Positions 6,904-13,980 of a stretch of 13,980 bases of DNA are shown in pieces (within the stretch, counting starts at the first letter, position 1; the number at the start of each line of letters is the position of its first letter). Below the pieces are notes generated by a model. The model saw nothing but the letters and a program-made list of their open reading frames with translations, was not told the origin of the DNA and searched no databases. This DNA is from Betaproteobacteria bacterium RIFCSPLOWO2_02_FULL_68_150 (GTDB taxonomy: Bacteria > Pseudomonadota > Gammaproteobacteria > Burkholderiales > SG8-39): positions 1 to 13,980 of the forward strand of contig MERE01000190.1 of NCBI GenBank assembly GCA_001771975.1, read 5' to 3'. The translations under genes were made by a program, and so were the position numbers.

Positions 6904-7650
6904 TCAATACATGTGCTGGCCGCCGTTGATCGAAATGTTCGCGCCGGTGACGAACGCGGCTTCCTCCGAACACAGGTAGATGATCAATCCGGCCACTTCG
7001 TCGGGCTTGCCGAGGCGCCCGATCGGGATCTGCGGCAGGATCTTCGAATCGAGGATCTCTTTCGGTATCGCGGTCACCATCTTGGTGCCGATGTAGCCCG
7101 GCGAAATGGTGTTGATGGTGACACCCTTCTTCGCCACCTCGAGCGCGAGCGCCTTGGTGAAGCCGTGGATGCCGGCCTTGGCAGCCGAGTAGTTGGTCTG
7201 CCCGAAGGCGCCCTTCTGGCCGTTCACCGACGAGATGTTGATCACCCGGCCCCAGCCCCCGTCGAGCATGCCGTCCATCACCTGCTTGGTCATGTTGAAG
7301 CAGGAATCGAGGTTGGTGCGCATCACCGCATCCCAGTCGGACTTGGTCATCTTCTTGAACGTCATGTCGCGCGTGATGCCGGCGTTGTTCACCAGGATGT
7401 CGATGGTGCCGCAGTCCTTCTGGATCTGCGCGCACTTCGCGGCACAGTCGTCGTAATCCACGACATCGACCGGATAGGCCGCGAAGGCGTAGCCGCGGCC
7501 TTTCATTTCCCCGAGCCAGGACCTGAACTTGGTGTTCGACGGCGAATACGTCACCGCCACCTTGTAGCCGGCGTCGGACATCTTCGTCGAGATCGTTTCC
7601 CCCAGCCCGCCCATGCCGCCGGTGACGAGGGCAATTCTCTGCTGCGCCAT
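6904..7650 (-). CDS. phaB: Acetoacetyl-CoA reductase PhaB
   Basis: This 248-residue short-chain dehydrogenase reduces acetoacetyl-CoA to (R)-3-hydroxybutyryl-CoA, normally with NADPH, supplying monomer to PhaC. The Rossmann glycine motif TGGMGGLG is at residues 10-17, NNAG at 88-91, and the catalytic Ser140/141, Tyr154 and Lys158 in NISSVNG and YSAAK. The PhaB-specific segments ITRDMTFKKMTKSDWDAVM and NGQKGAFGQTNYSAAKAG are present. The end, VTGANISINGGQHMY, is also family-typical. The ATG at 7650 has GGAGG at 7659-7663, eight bases upstream. The 139-base gap to phaA is unusual for a pha operon and holds the relic at 7698-7766. No strong promoter was found in the gap, so transcription from phaC/phaA is likely. 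Confidence 0.96.
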   Translation of the reverse strand: MAQQRIALVTGGMGGLGETISTKMSDAGYKVAVTYSPSNTKFRSWLGEMKGRGYAFAAYPVDVVDYDDCAAKCAQIQKDCGTIDILVNNAGITRDMTFKKMTKSDWDAVMRTNLDSCFNMTKQVMDGMLDGGWGRVINISSVNGQKGAFGQTNYSAAKAGIHGFTKALALEVAKKGVTINTISPGYIGTKMVTAIPKEILDSKILPQIPIGRLGKPDEVAGLIIYLCSEEAAFVTGANISINGGQHMY

Positions 7651-7658
7651 GACGTCCG

Positions 7659-7663
7659 CCTCC
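7659..7663 (-). promoter_or_regulatory. Ribosome-binding site of phaB
   Basis: The minus strand reads GGAGG eight bases before the phaB ATG. This is the best match to the anti-Shine-Dalgarno sequence in the pha cluster and confirms the start at 7650. Confidence 0.75.
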
Positions 7664-7697
7664 GCTGGTCGTGTCAGGTCGAGTCCAGTTTACACCA

Positions 7698-7766
7698 TCA
7701 CATCACGTGCATTGCGCCGTTCACCGGGATGTTCGCGCCGGTGATGCAGCCCGCCTCTTCTGTGCT
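7698..7766 (-). pseudogene. C-terminal relic of a second phaB-like reductase
   Basis: Read on the minus strand, this stretch encodes TEEAGCITGANIPVNGAMHVM followed by TGA at 7698-7700, written here only as the visible tail. It aligns with the last residues of the intact PhaB (SEEAAFVTGANISINGGQHMY), including identical TGANI and NG. Four codons further upstream is an in-frame TGA, and resemblance to PhaB stops, so the rest of the gene is missing. No start codon or ribosome-binding site serves it. It lies between phaA (stop at 7790) and intact phaB (start at 7650). The simplest reading is a former tandem phaB copy almost wholly deleted. The short length makes exact boundaries uncertain. Confidence 0.75.
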
Positions 7767-7789
7767 GTCTCATTCGAGTTGTGGTGGTT

Positions 7790-8968
<1,179 letters not shown>

Positions 8969-8974
8969 GCTGTT

Positions 8975-8980
8975 CTCCTT
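8975..8980 (-). promoter_or_regulatory. Ribosome-binding site deciding the phaA GTG start
   Basis: AAGGAG on the minus strand lies six bases before the GTG at 8968, in the 13-base gap after phaC. It settles the non-ATG start of phaA. Confidence 0.8.
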
Positions 8981-8981
8981 G

Positions 8982-10697
8982 TCATTGAGCCCGCTGCTTC
9001 ACATAACGACCCGGTGCCGGCTCGATCGCCCGATAGTCAGCATTGCCTGATTTCCTCGGCGCGCGACGCACGCCGCCCTTGAACCCCTCCAGCCACTGCG
9101 CCCACTGCGGCCACCAGCTCCCCGGTTGCTCCGGCGCCGCCGCCAGCCAGGCCTCCGGATCCTCCGGGCAGTCGTCGCCCGTCCAGAAGCTGCGCCGGTT
9201 CTTCGACGCCGGATTGATGACCCCGGCGATATGGCCGCTCGCGCCGAGGACGAATTTCTTCTCGCCGCCGAGCAGCGCGAGCGAGCGGTAGGCGGCGTGC
9301 CAGGGCACGATATGGTCCTCGCGCGAGCCGTAGATGAACGCCGGCTGGCGTACCTTGCCGAGATCCACCGCGACCCCGCAGTTGCGCAGCGCACCCGGCA
9401 CGCGCAGCCGGTTCTCGAGGTAGGTGTTGCGCAGGTAGTAGCAGTACATCGGCCCGGGCAGATTGGTGCTGTCGGCGTTCCAGTAGAGCAGGTCGAACGC
9501 CCCCGGCGCGCCGCCCATCAGGTAGTTGTTCACCACGTACGGCCAGATCAGGTCGTTCGCACGAAGCGCGGAAAACACGTACGCCAGGTCGCGCCCCGGC
9601 AGGATCCCGCCGCCACCGATCGCCGCCTCGCGCGCCCGCACGCCCGCCTCGTCGACGAACACGCCGAGCGTGCCCGGCTCGGCGAAATCGAGCATCGTGG
9701 TGAGAAAGGTGACGCTCGCGACGATGTCCTTGCCCTTCGCGGCGAGCACCGCGAGGGCCGCGCCGAGCAGCGTGCCGCCGACGCAGAAACCGAGCGCGTT
9801 GACGCGATCCGCGCGCGTGATGCGGCGCGCGACGCGCAGCGGCTCGAAGATGCCGAGCTTGAGATAATCGTCCCAGCCGTAGCGGCCCTGCTCCGGGCCG
9901 ACATTGCGCCAGGACACCATGAATACGGTATGGCCCTGCTCGAGCGCATAGCGCACGAACGAGTTCTCCGGCTGCAGGTCGAGGATGTAGTACTTGTTGA
10001 TGCACGGCGGGACCATCACGAGCGGCCGCCCGCCGACCTGTTTCGTCGCCGGCGCGTACTGGATCAGTTGCACGAGGTCGTTTTCGTACACCACATCGCC
10101 CGGCGTCACCGCGAGGTTGCGGCCCACCTCGAAGGCGGTCTCGTCGGTCTGGCTGATGCGTCCGCGGCGCGCATCGCCGAGCAGGTTGGCGAGCCCGCGC
10201 GTGATGCTTTCGCCCTGCGAGGCGATCGCCTGGCGCAGCGCCTCCGGGTTGGTCGCGGCAAAGTTCGCCGGCGACATCGCATCGGTCCATTGCTTCACCG
10301 CGAAGCGCAGGCGCGATTTCGCCTCGCTGTCCAGAACGGCCTCCTCCGCCATCCGGTTCAGCAGCTGAGACGCCAGCAGATACGACTGCTTCAGGTAGTC
10401 GTAGTAGGGGTTGTCGCGCCATTCCTTGGCGGCAAAGCGCCGGTCGCCCGGGTCGGACTTGCCGAGGGACTCGCGCTCGCCCGCCAGAAGCGACGACCAG
10501 AGGCGCATCTGCTGTTCGACGAACGATTGCTGCAGCGCCTGGATCTTCGGCGGGTCCGCGGCAGGCGCAGTCCAGGCGGCAGCGGCCAGCGGCGCCTGAA
10601 GCTGTGCGGCAAGCTGCATCCAGCCTCGAGTGACCTGATCCCCGGCCGCGGCAATGGCTCCGACAAGGTCCTCCGGCGAGATTTGCTGCGCTGCCAT
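8982..10697 (-). CDS. phaC: Class I poly(3-hydroxyalkanoate) polymerase PhaC
   Basis: PhaC polymerises (R)-3-hydroxyacyl-CoA into PHA at the granule surface. The 571-residue length fits a single-subunit class I synthase. An N-terminal helical domain (about 1-190) includes the family segment FAAKEWRDNPYYDYLKQSYL. The alpha/beta-hydrolase domain follows, with the lipase-like box GFCVGG and nucleophile Cys305, Asp461 in SREDHIVPW, and His489 in GASGHIAGVINP. These three form the catalytic triad. PPCINKYYILDL and WNADSTNLPGPMY are also family hallmarks. The ATG at 10697 has only a poor ribosome-binding site. phaA follows after 13 bases. A candidate promoter lies at 10707-10735. The ZIP transporter stop is 94 bases upstream on the same strand, so read-through is possible. 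Confidence 0.97.
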   Translation of the reverse strand: MAAQQISPEDLVGAIAAAGDQVTRGWMQLAAQLQAPLAAAAWTAPAADPPKIQALQQSFVEQQMRLWSSLLAGERESLGKSDPGDRRFAAKEWRDNPYYDYLKQSYLLASQLLNRMAEEAVLDSEAKSRLRFAVKQWTDAMSPANFAATNPEALRQAIASQGESITRGLANLLGDARRGRISQTDETAFEVGRNLAVTPGDVVYENDLVQLIQYAPATKQVGGRPLVMVPPCINKYYILDLQPENSFVRYALEQGHTVFMVSWRNVGPEQGRYGWDDYLKLGIFEPLRVARRITRADRVNALGFCVGGTLLGAALAVLAAKGKDIVASVTFLTTMLDFAEPGTLGVFVDEAGVRAREAAIGGGGILPGRDLAYVFSALRANDLIWPYVVNNYLMGGAPGAFDLLYWNADSTNLPGPMYCYYLRNTYLENRLRVPGALRNCGVAVDLGKVRQPAFIYGSREDHIVPWHAAYRSLALLGGEKKFVLGASGHIAGVINPASKNRRSFWTGDDCPEDPEAWLAAAPEQPGSWWPQWAQWLEGFKGGVRRAPRKSGNADYRAIEPAPGRYVKQRAQ

Positions 10698-10706
10698 GAA
10701 GGGCGG

Positions 10707-10735
10707 ATTTTGCGACGCACAATCGACCCCGTCAA
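10707..10735 (-). promoter_or_regulatory. Candidate sigma-70 promoter of phaC
   Basis: On the minus strand TTGACG (10730-10735) and CAAAAT (10707-10712) are separated by exactly 17 bp, matching the -35 consensus at five of six positions and the -10 at four of six. The predicted transcription start would fall only a few bases before the phaC ATG, leaving almost no leader, which tempers the call. It lies in the 94-base gap between the ZIP transporter gene and phaC. Confidence 0.45.
10711..10719. promoter_or_regulatory. Candidate PhaR operator, TGCGTCGCA
   Basis: This 9-bp interrupted palindrome (TGC-N3-GCA) sits between and partly over the -35 and -10 boxes of the candidate phaC promoter. PhaR of other bacteria has been reported to bind TGC-rich palindromes of this type, and phaR is encoded downstream in the cluster. 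A 9-bp palindrome can occur by chance in GC-rich DNA, so this is a suggestion only. Confidence 0.3.
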
Positions 10736-10791
10736 TCGGATCCGGCGCGATCCGCCCGAGCCGATCACAAGCTACTGATCGATCTGCGCTT

Positions 10792-11538
10792 TCAGTGCCC
10801 CGTGCCGAGCGCGACGCGAACCAGGGCGATCACCGCGATGCCCGCCGCGATGAGCGAGGTCTGCGCGACCGTGGCGCGCAACTCCGGCCGCCGGTGCAGT
10901 CCGGGGATCAGGTCGGCGACGGCGACGTAAATCATGCTCGCCGCGACGATGCCGAGGAGCACCGGTTCCCAGCGCATGAAGACCTGCAGCGCGTAGTAGC
11001 CGATCACGCCGCCGATCAGCGTGCCGCACGACGACAGCACGTTCAGCGCAAGCGCCCTGGCCCTGGAATAGCCGGAATGGAGCAGGATGATGAAATCGCC
11101 GACCTCCTGCGGGATTTCGTGCGCCACGATGGCGAGCGCCGTGATGATGCCGAGCTCGGTCCCCTGCAGGAACGCGGCCGCAATCAGCACGCCATCGAGG
11201 AAATTGTGGATCGTATCGCCGACCACGATCATGGTGCCGGAGCGCCCGTGGTCGTGCTCCGCCTCGTGCTCGTCGTGCGAATGACGCCACAGCAGCAGTT
11301 TTTCGAGCAGGAAAAATCCCAGGATCCCGCCGAGGATCGAGGCCGCCGCGGTGCGCGGGTCGCCCTGTTCGAAAGCGTGCGGGATCACTTCGAGGAACGC
11401 CGCGCCGAGCAGCGCGCCGATGGCGAACGACACCAGCATCGGAATCCAGGACAGGCGCACCAGGAGCGCGACAGCCGCCGCGCCAGCGGACAGCATGCCG
11501 CCGGCGACACTCGCCGCGATGATCCAGCCGAGAGTCAT
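10792..11538 (-). CDS. ZIP family divalent metal transporter
   Basis: This 248-residue inner-membrane protein belongs to the ZIP family, which moves zinc or other divalent cations into the cytoplasm. About eight hydrophobic segments are visible. The metal-binding helices carry HNFLDG (His111, Asn112, Asp115) and HEIPQE (His140, Glu141, Glu145), the two ZIP signatures. A histidine-rich loop at residues 86-97 (HSHDEHEAEHDH) lies between the third and fourth segments, as expected. The metal cannot be decided from sequence; zinc is most likely. The ATG at 11538 lacks a clear Shine-Dalgarno sequence but follows the pgeF stop by 13 bases, so it is probably part of a rluD-pgeF-ZIP operon. The function is unrelated to PHA synthesis; its place beside phaC appears to be a cluster boundary. 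Confidence 0.93.
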   Translation of the reverse strand: MTLGWIIAASVAGGMLSAGAAAVALLVRLSWIPMLVSFAIGALLGAAFLEVIPHAFEQGDPRTAAASILGGILGFFLLEKLLLWRHSHDEHEAEHDHGRSGTMIVVGDTIHNFLDGVLIAAAFLQGTELGIITALAIVAHEIPQEVGDFIILLHSGYSRARALALNVLSSCGTLIGGVIGYYALQVFMRWEPVLLGIVAASMIYVAVADLIPGLHRRPELRATVAQTSLIAAGIAVIALVRVALGTGH

Positions 11539-11551
11539 GGGGGCGTGGATT

Positions 11552-12229
11552 CTACGTCAGCCAGATCACCGCAGCCATGCGCGCCACGGCCCGATCCCTG
11601 CGCCACGAGTAAAAGCGCGCGGCATCGCGATGCGTGCAGTAGGCGCCGCCGCAAACCTGCGTGACGCCGTGCGCGGCGAGGCGCCGGCGCGCGATCGCGC
11701 CCAGATCGAGCTGCCAATGCCCGGGGCGCGAAGGCTCGAACGCGTCTTCGGCCGCCGGATCGCGCGCGACGAAGGCGGCGCGCACTTCGGCGCCGACTTC
11801 GTAGGCGCGCGCGCCGATCGCCGGTCCCAGCCAGGCGAGCACCTCGCTCGCCGGCAGCGCAAGCGCCGCGAGCGTCGCCTCGATCACGCCGGCGGCGAGA
11901 CCCCGCCAGCCCGCATGCGCCACGCCGATCGCGTCTCCCGAGCGGCTCGCAAACAGGACCGGCAAGCAATCGGCCACCAGGACCGCGCACGGCTTGCCGC
12001 GGCGTCGCGTGACCGCGGCATCGGCCTGCGGCTCCGGCACCGCTGCCGAGGCGTCATCGAGCACTTCGGCGCCGTGCACCTGGGTGAGCCAGCGCGGCTC
12101 TGCCGGAACCACCGCACGCAGGCGCGCGCGCCCCTCGCCGTCCTCACGCATGTCGCCGAACGAACGCGTGGTGAAAACGGCGCGCACGCCGGGCGGCGCC
12201 GGCCAGTCGGGCGTGATCAGCTCAGCCAC
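11552..12229 (-). CDS. pgeF: Peptidoglycan editing factor PgeF (laccase-domain, YfiH family)
   Basis: This cytoplasmic protein of 225 residues is a single Cu-oxidase_4/YfiH domain. In E. coli the homologue corrects misincorporation of L-serine in peptidoglycan precursors; related proteins have been reported to act on purine nucleosides. The metal-site residues are visible: His52 in QVHGAEV, Cys88 in ADCLPVLFA and His105 in AHAGWRGL. The later segments GPAIGARAYEVG and CGGAYCTHRDAARFYSWRRD are also typical. The frame is open to 12613, but that extension is antiphase to rluD. The likely start is GTG at 12229, where the rluD stop overlaps by eight bases (GGTGGCTGA), indicating translational coupling. 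rluD-pgeF adjacency is conserved in many proteobacteria, which supports both calls. Confidence 0.93.
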   Translation of the reverse strand: MAELITPDWPAPPGVRAVFTTRSFGDMREDGEGRARLRAVVPAEPRWLTQVHGAEVLDDASAAVPEPQADAAVTRRRGKPCAVLVADCLPVLFASRSGDAIGVAHAGWRGLAAGVIEATLAALALPASEVLAWLGPAIGARAYEVGAEVRAAFVARDPAAEDAFEPSRPGHWQLDLGAIARRRLAAHGVTQVCGGAYCTHRDAARFYSWRRDRAVARMAAVIWLT

Positions 12230-13181
12230 CGCGGCGCAGCTCGCGCAGCAAGCCGGCCATGTCGCGCGGCAGCGGCGCGCGCCACGACAAGGTCTTGCCG
12301 CTGCGCGGATGGACCAGCTCCAGTTCGGCCGCATGCAACGCCTGTCGCCCGAGCGCCAGGCCGTGCCGCGTGCCGCGCCGGTATACCGGGTCGCCGACCA
12401 GCGGGTGCCGGATATGCTGGAAGTGGACGCGGATCTGGTGCGTGCGCCCGGTCTCGAGGCGGCATTCCACCAACGCCGCGCTGCCGAAGCGTTCGAGCAC
12501 GCGATAGCGGGTGCGCGCTTCCTTGCCGCGGCGCGTGACCGCCATGCGCGTACGCGCGCGCGTATCCCGGCCGATGGGCGCATCGATCGTGCCCTGCGCC
12601 GGCGGATCGCCATGCACCAGTGCGAAATAGACGCGTCGAACCGTGCGCGCCGCGAGTTGCGCTGCCAGATGCGCCTGCGCCGCCACGTTGCGCGCGACCA
12701 CCAGCAGGCCGCTGGTGTCCTTGTCGAGCCGGTGCACGATGCCGGCGCGCGGCACCAGTGCGAGTTCCGGGGCGTGCGCCAGCAGGGCGTTGAGCAGCGT
12801 GCGGTCGGGAACCCCGGCGCCCGGATGCACCACCAGGCCCGCCGGCTTGTCGATCACGATCAGGTCGCGATCCTCGTAAACGATCCTGAGCGGCATGCGC
12901 TGGGCGCGCGGCATCGCGGCGTCGGGCATCGTGGGCGGCGCGATATCGATTCGCTCGCCGCCGGTGACCGCGCGGCTCGCTTCGGCGCGCGCACCGTCGA
13001 CCAGGATATGGCCCGCCTTCAGCCACGCCTGCAGGCGGTTGCGCGAATACTGCGGAAACGTGCGCGCCAGCGCCTGGTCGAGCCGCAACCCGCCGAGCGC
13101 ACCGGAAACCGTTGCTGCCATCGGCGCCGCGAACGCGTCCTCCCAGTCGGCCTCGGGTGCGCCGCTATAATGCTTCGCCAT
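12222..13181 (-). CDS. rluD: 23S rRNA pseudouridine synthase RluD
   Basis: RluD converts uridines 1911, 1915 and 1917 in helix 69 of 23S rRNA (E. coli numbering) to pseudouridine. The 319-residue product has an N-terminal S4 RNA-binding domain (about 33-95: RLDQALARTFPQYSRNRLQA) and a pseudouridine synthase domain. The latter has the catalytic motif HRLDKDTSG with Asp153, and LETGRTHQIRVH and HPLVGDPVY further on. Length is close to E. coli RluD (326). The ATG at 13181 is preferred although the frame stays open to 13286, since that extension would lie within bamD and matches nothing. No Shine-Dalgarno sequence precedes it. The ATG shares its CATG with the divergent bamD start. Its promoter must therefore lie inside the bamD coding sequence. 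Confidence 0.95.
   Translation of the reverse strand: MAKHYSGAPEADWEDAFAAPMAATVSGALGGLRLDQALARTFPQYSRNRLQAWLKAGHILVDGARAEASRAVTGGERIDIAPPTMPDAAMPRAQRMPLRIVYEDRDLIVIDKPAGLVVHPGAGVPDRTLLNALLAHAPELALVPRAGIVHRLDKDTSGLLVVARNVAAQAHLAAQLAARTVRRVYFALVHGDPPAQGTIDAPIGRDTRARTRMAVTRRGKEARTRYRVLERFGSAALVECRLETGRTHQIRVHFQHIRHPLVGDPVYRRGTRHGLALGRQALHAAELELVHPRSGKTLSWRAPLPRDMAGLLRELRRGG
13166..13171 (+). promoter_or_regulatory. Consensus -10 box TATAAT before bamD
   Basis: A perfect TATAAT ends eight bases before the bamD ATG at 13180, inside the first codons of rluD. A start of transcription seven or so bases downstream would fall at or next to the ATG, implying a leaderless or nearly leaderless message. 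No good -35 hexamer or extended -10 TG is visible, so promoter activity is uncertain. Confidence 0.45.
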
Positions 13182-13980
13182 GAAAAGGAGTTTACTGACT
13201 CTGTTGCTGCTGGTCGCGGGCGCCGGCGGCTGCGGATTGCTGCCGACGGAGAAGGACGAAACCGCGGACTGGTCGGCGCAACGCATCTACGGCGAGGCCA
13301 AGGACGAGATGGCCGTGCGCGGCTGGGAAAAGGCGATCAAGCTGCTGGAGCGGCTCGAGGCACGCTACCCGTACGGCCGCTACGCGCAGCAGGCGCAGCT
13401 CGACGTCGCCTACGCCTACTGGAAAAGCGGCGAGCGGGCCTCGGCAATCGCTGCCGCCGACCGCTTCATCAAGCTCTACCCGAACCACGCCAACGTCGAC
13501 TACGCGTATTACCTGAAGGGCCTGGTCAACTTCAACGAGAACCAGGGCCTGTTCGCGGTGTTCGACAACCCGGACATGACCGAGCGCGACCCGAAATCCT
13601 CGCGCGAGTCATTCGATGCCTTCAAGGAGCTGGTGGGGCGTTTTCCCGAATCGAAGTACGCGGAGGACTCGACCGCGCGCATGCGCTATCTGGTGAATTC
13701 GCTGGCGCAGAACGAAGTGCATGTGGCGCGCTTCTACATGAAGCGCGGCGCCTATGTGGCAGCGGCCAACCGCGCCCAGTACGCAGTGCAGAACTACGCC
13801 CAGGCGCCCGCCATCGAGGAGGCCGTGTTCATCATGGTGAAGGCCTACGATGCGCTCGGCATGAACCCGCTGCGCGACGCCGCCGACCGTGTCATGCGCA
13901 GCAACTTCCCGCAAAGCCGGTACCTTGCGGGCAAGACCGGGCGCGACGTGTCCTGGTGGAAGCTCTGGGATCCCGACTGG
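13180..13980 (+). CDS. bamD: Outer membrane assembly lipoprotein BamD (3' end outside window)
   Basis: BamD is an essential periplasmic lipoprotein of the BAM complex, which folds beta-barrel proteins into the outer membrane. The window holds the first 267 codons with no stop. A lipoprotein signal is present: MKR, a Leu-rich core, and a lipobox ending AGGC with Cys18 as the acylated residue. TPR-like repeats follow, with family segments YGEAKDEMAVRGWEKAIKLL, ARYPYGRYAQQAQLDVAYAY, FIKLYPNHANVDYAYYLKG and FARFP-like VGRFPESKYAEDS. MRYLVNSLAQNEVHVARFYM is the usual hallmark. The ATG at 13180 lacks an upstream Shine-Dalgarno sequence; AAGGAG at 13185-13190 falls inside the gene and would fit only CTG/TTG starts that lose the positive n-region. 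Divergent bamD-rluD order is conserved in proteobacteria. Confidence 0.96.
   Translation, partial: MKRSLLTLLLLVAGAGGCGLLPTEKDETADWSAQRIYGEAKDEMAVRGWEKAIKLLERLEARYPYGRYAQQAQLDVAYAYWKSGERASAIAAADRFIKLYPNHANVDYAYYLKGLVNFNENQGLFAVFDNPDMTERDPKSSRESFDAFKELVGRFPESKYAEDSTARMRYLVNSLAQNEVHVARFYMKRGAYVAAANRAQYAVQNYAQAPAIEEAVFIMVKAYDALGMNPLRDAADRVMRSNFPQSRYLAGKTGRDVSWWKLWDPDW

Noticed and set aside
9126..10778. Long plus-strand open frame (about 550 codons) opposite phaC
   Set aside because: It is antisense to a fully conserved phaC and has Arg/Ala/His-rich composition typical of GC-rich shadows; no family motif seen.
12230..12613. Longer pgeF frame back to 12613
   Set aside because: The extension is Arg/Ser/Ala-rich and antiphase to rluD; the GTG at 12229 gives the normal PgeF length.
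13182..13286. Longer rluD start at 13286
   Set aside because: The extra 35 residues lie opposite the bamD signal peptide region and do not resemble RluD N-termini.

Overview
The window looks like chromosomal DNA of a high-GC betaproteobacterium that stores polyhydroxyalkanoate (PHA). The basis is the gene content: a class I PHA synthase, PhaA, PhaB and PhaR set, prfB-lysS adjacency, and the divergent bamD / rluD-pgeF arrangement known from many proteobacteria. Species cannot be named from sequence alone. No tRNA, rRNA, insertion sequence or CRISPR array was seen, and no gene-free gap exceeds 200 bases.

Layout. Plus strand, 1-2727: the last codons of a release factor 2 gene (prfB), lysS, a DMT/EamA permease overlapping the end of lysS, and a small DUF427 protein. 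From about 13181 down to 2919 everything is on the minus strand. In transcription order this is rluD, pgeF, a ZIP metal transporter, phaC, phaA, a relic of a phaB-like gene, intact phaB, phaR, a BktB-type thiolase, a BenE-type permease, and then a two-gene toxin-antitoxin module (HTH-MNT fusion antitoxin, HepT toxin). At the right edge, 13180-13980 on the plus strand is the first 267 codons of bamD, divergent from rluD.

How the genes work together. PhaA and the BktB-like thiolase condense acyl-CoAs, PhaB reduces the 3-ketoacyl-CoA, PhaC polymerises the product, and PhaR is the granule-responsive repressor. A second thiolase of the BktB type suggests that C5 monomers as well as C4 can be made (inference). 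BenE at the end of the cluster may bring in an aromatic acid that feeds acetyl-CoA, but this is only suggested by position. The HepT/MNT pair should be a type VII toxin-antitoxin system in which the nucleotidyltransferase AMPylates the toxin.

The points most worth a second look are: the antitoxin's fused XRE-type DNA-binding domain with a perfect 9-bp inverted repeat just upstream of its gene; the truncated phaB relic between phaA and phaB; the benE gene with no usual start codon, overlapping the thiolase; and the bamD and rluD start codons sharing one CATG with a consensus TATAAT eight bases before bamD. I found no clearly unprecedented large system.
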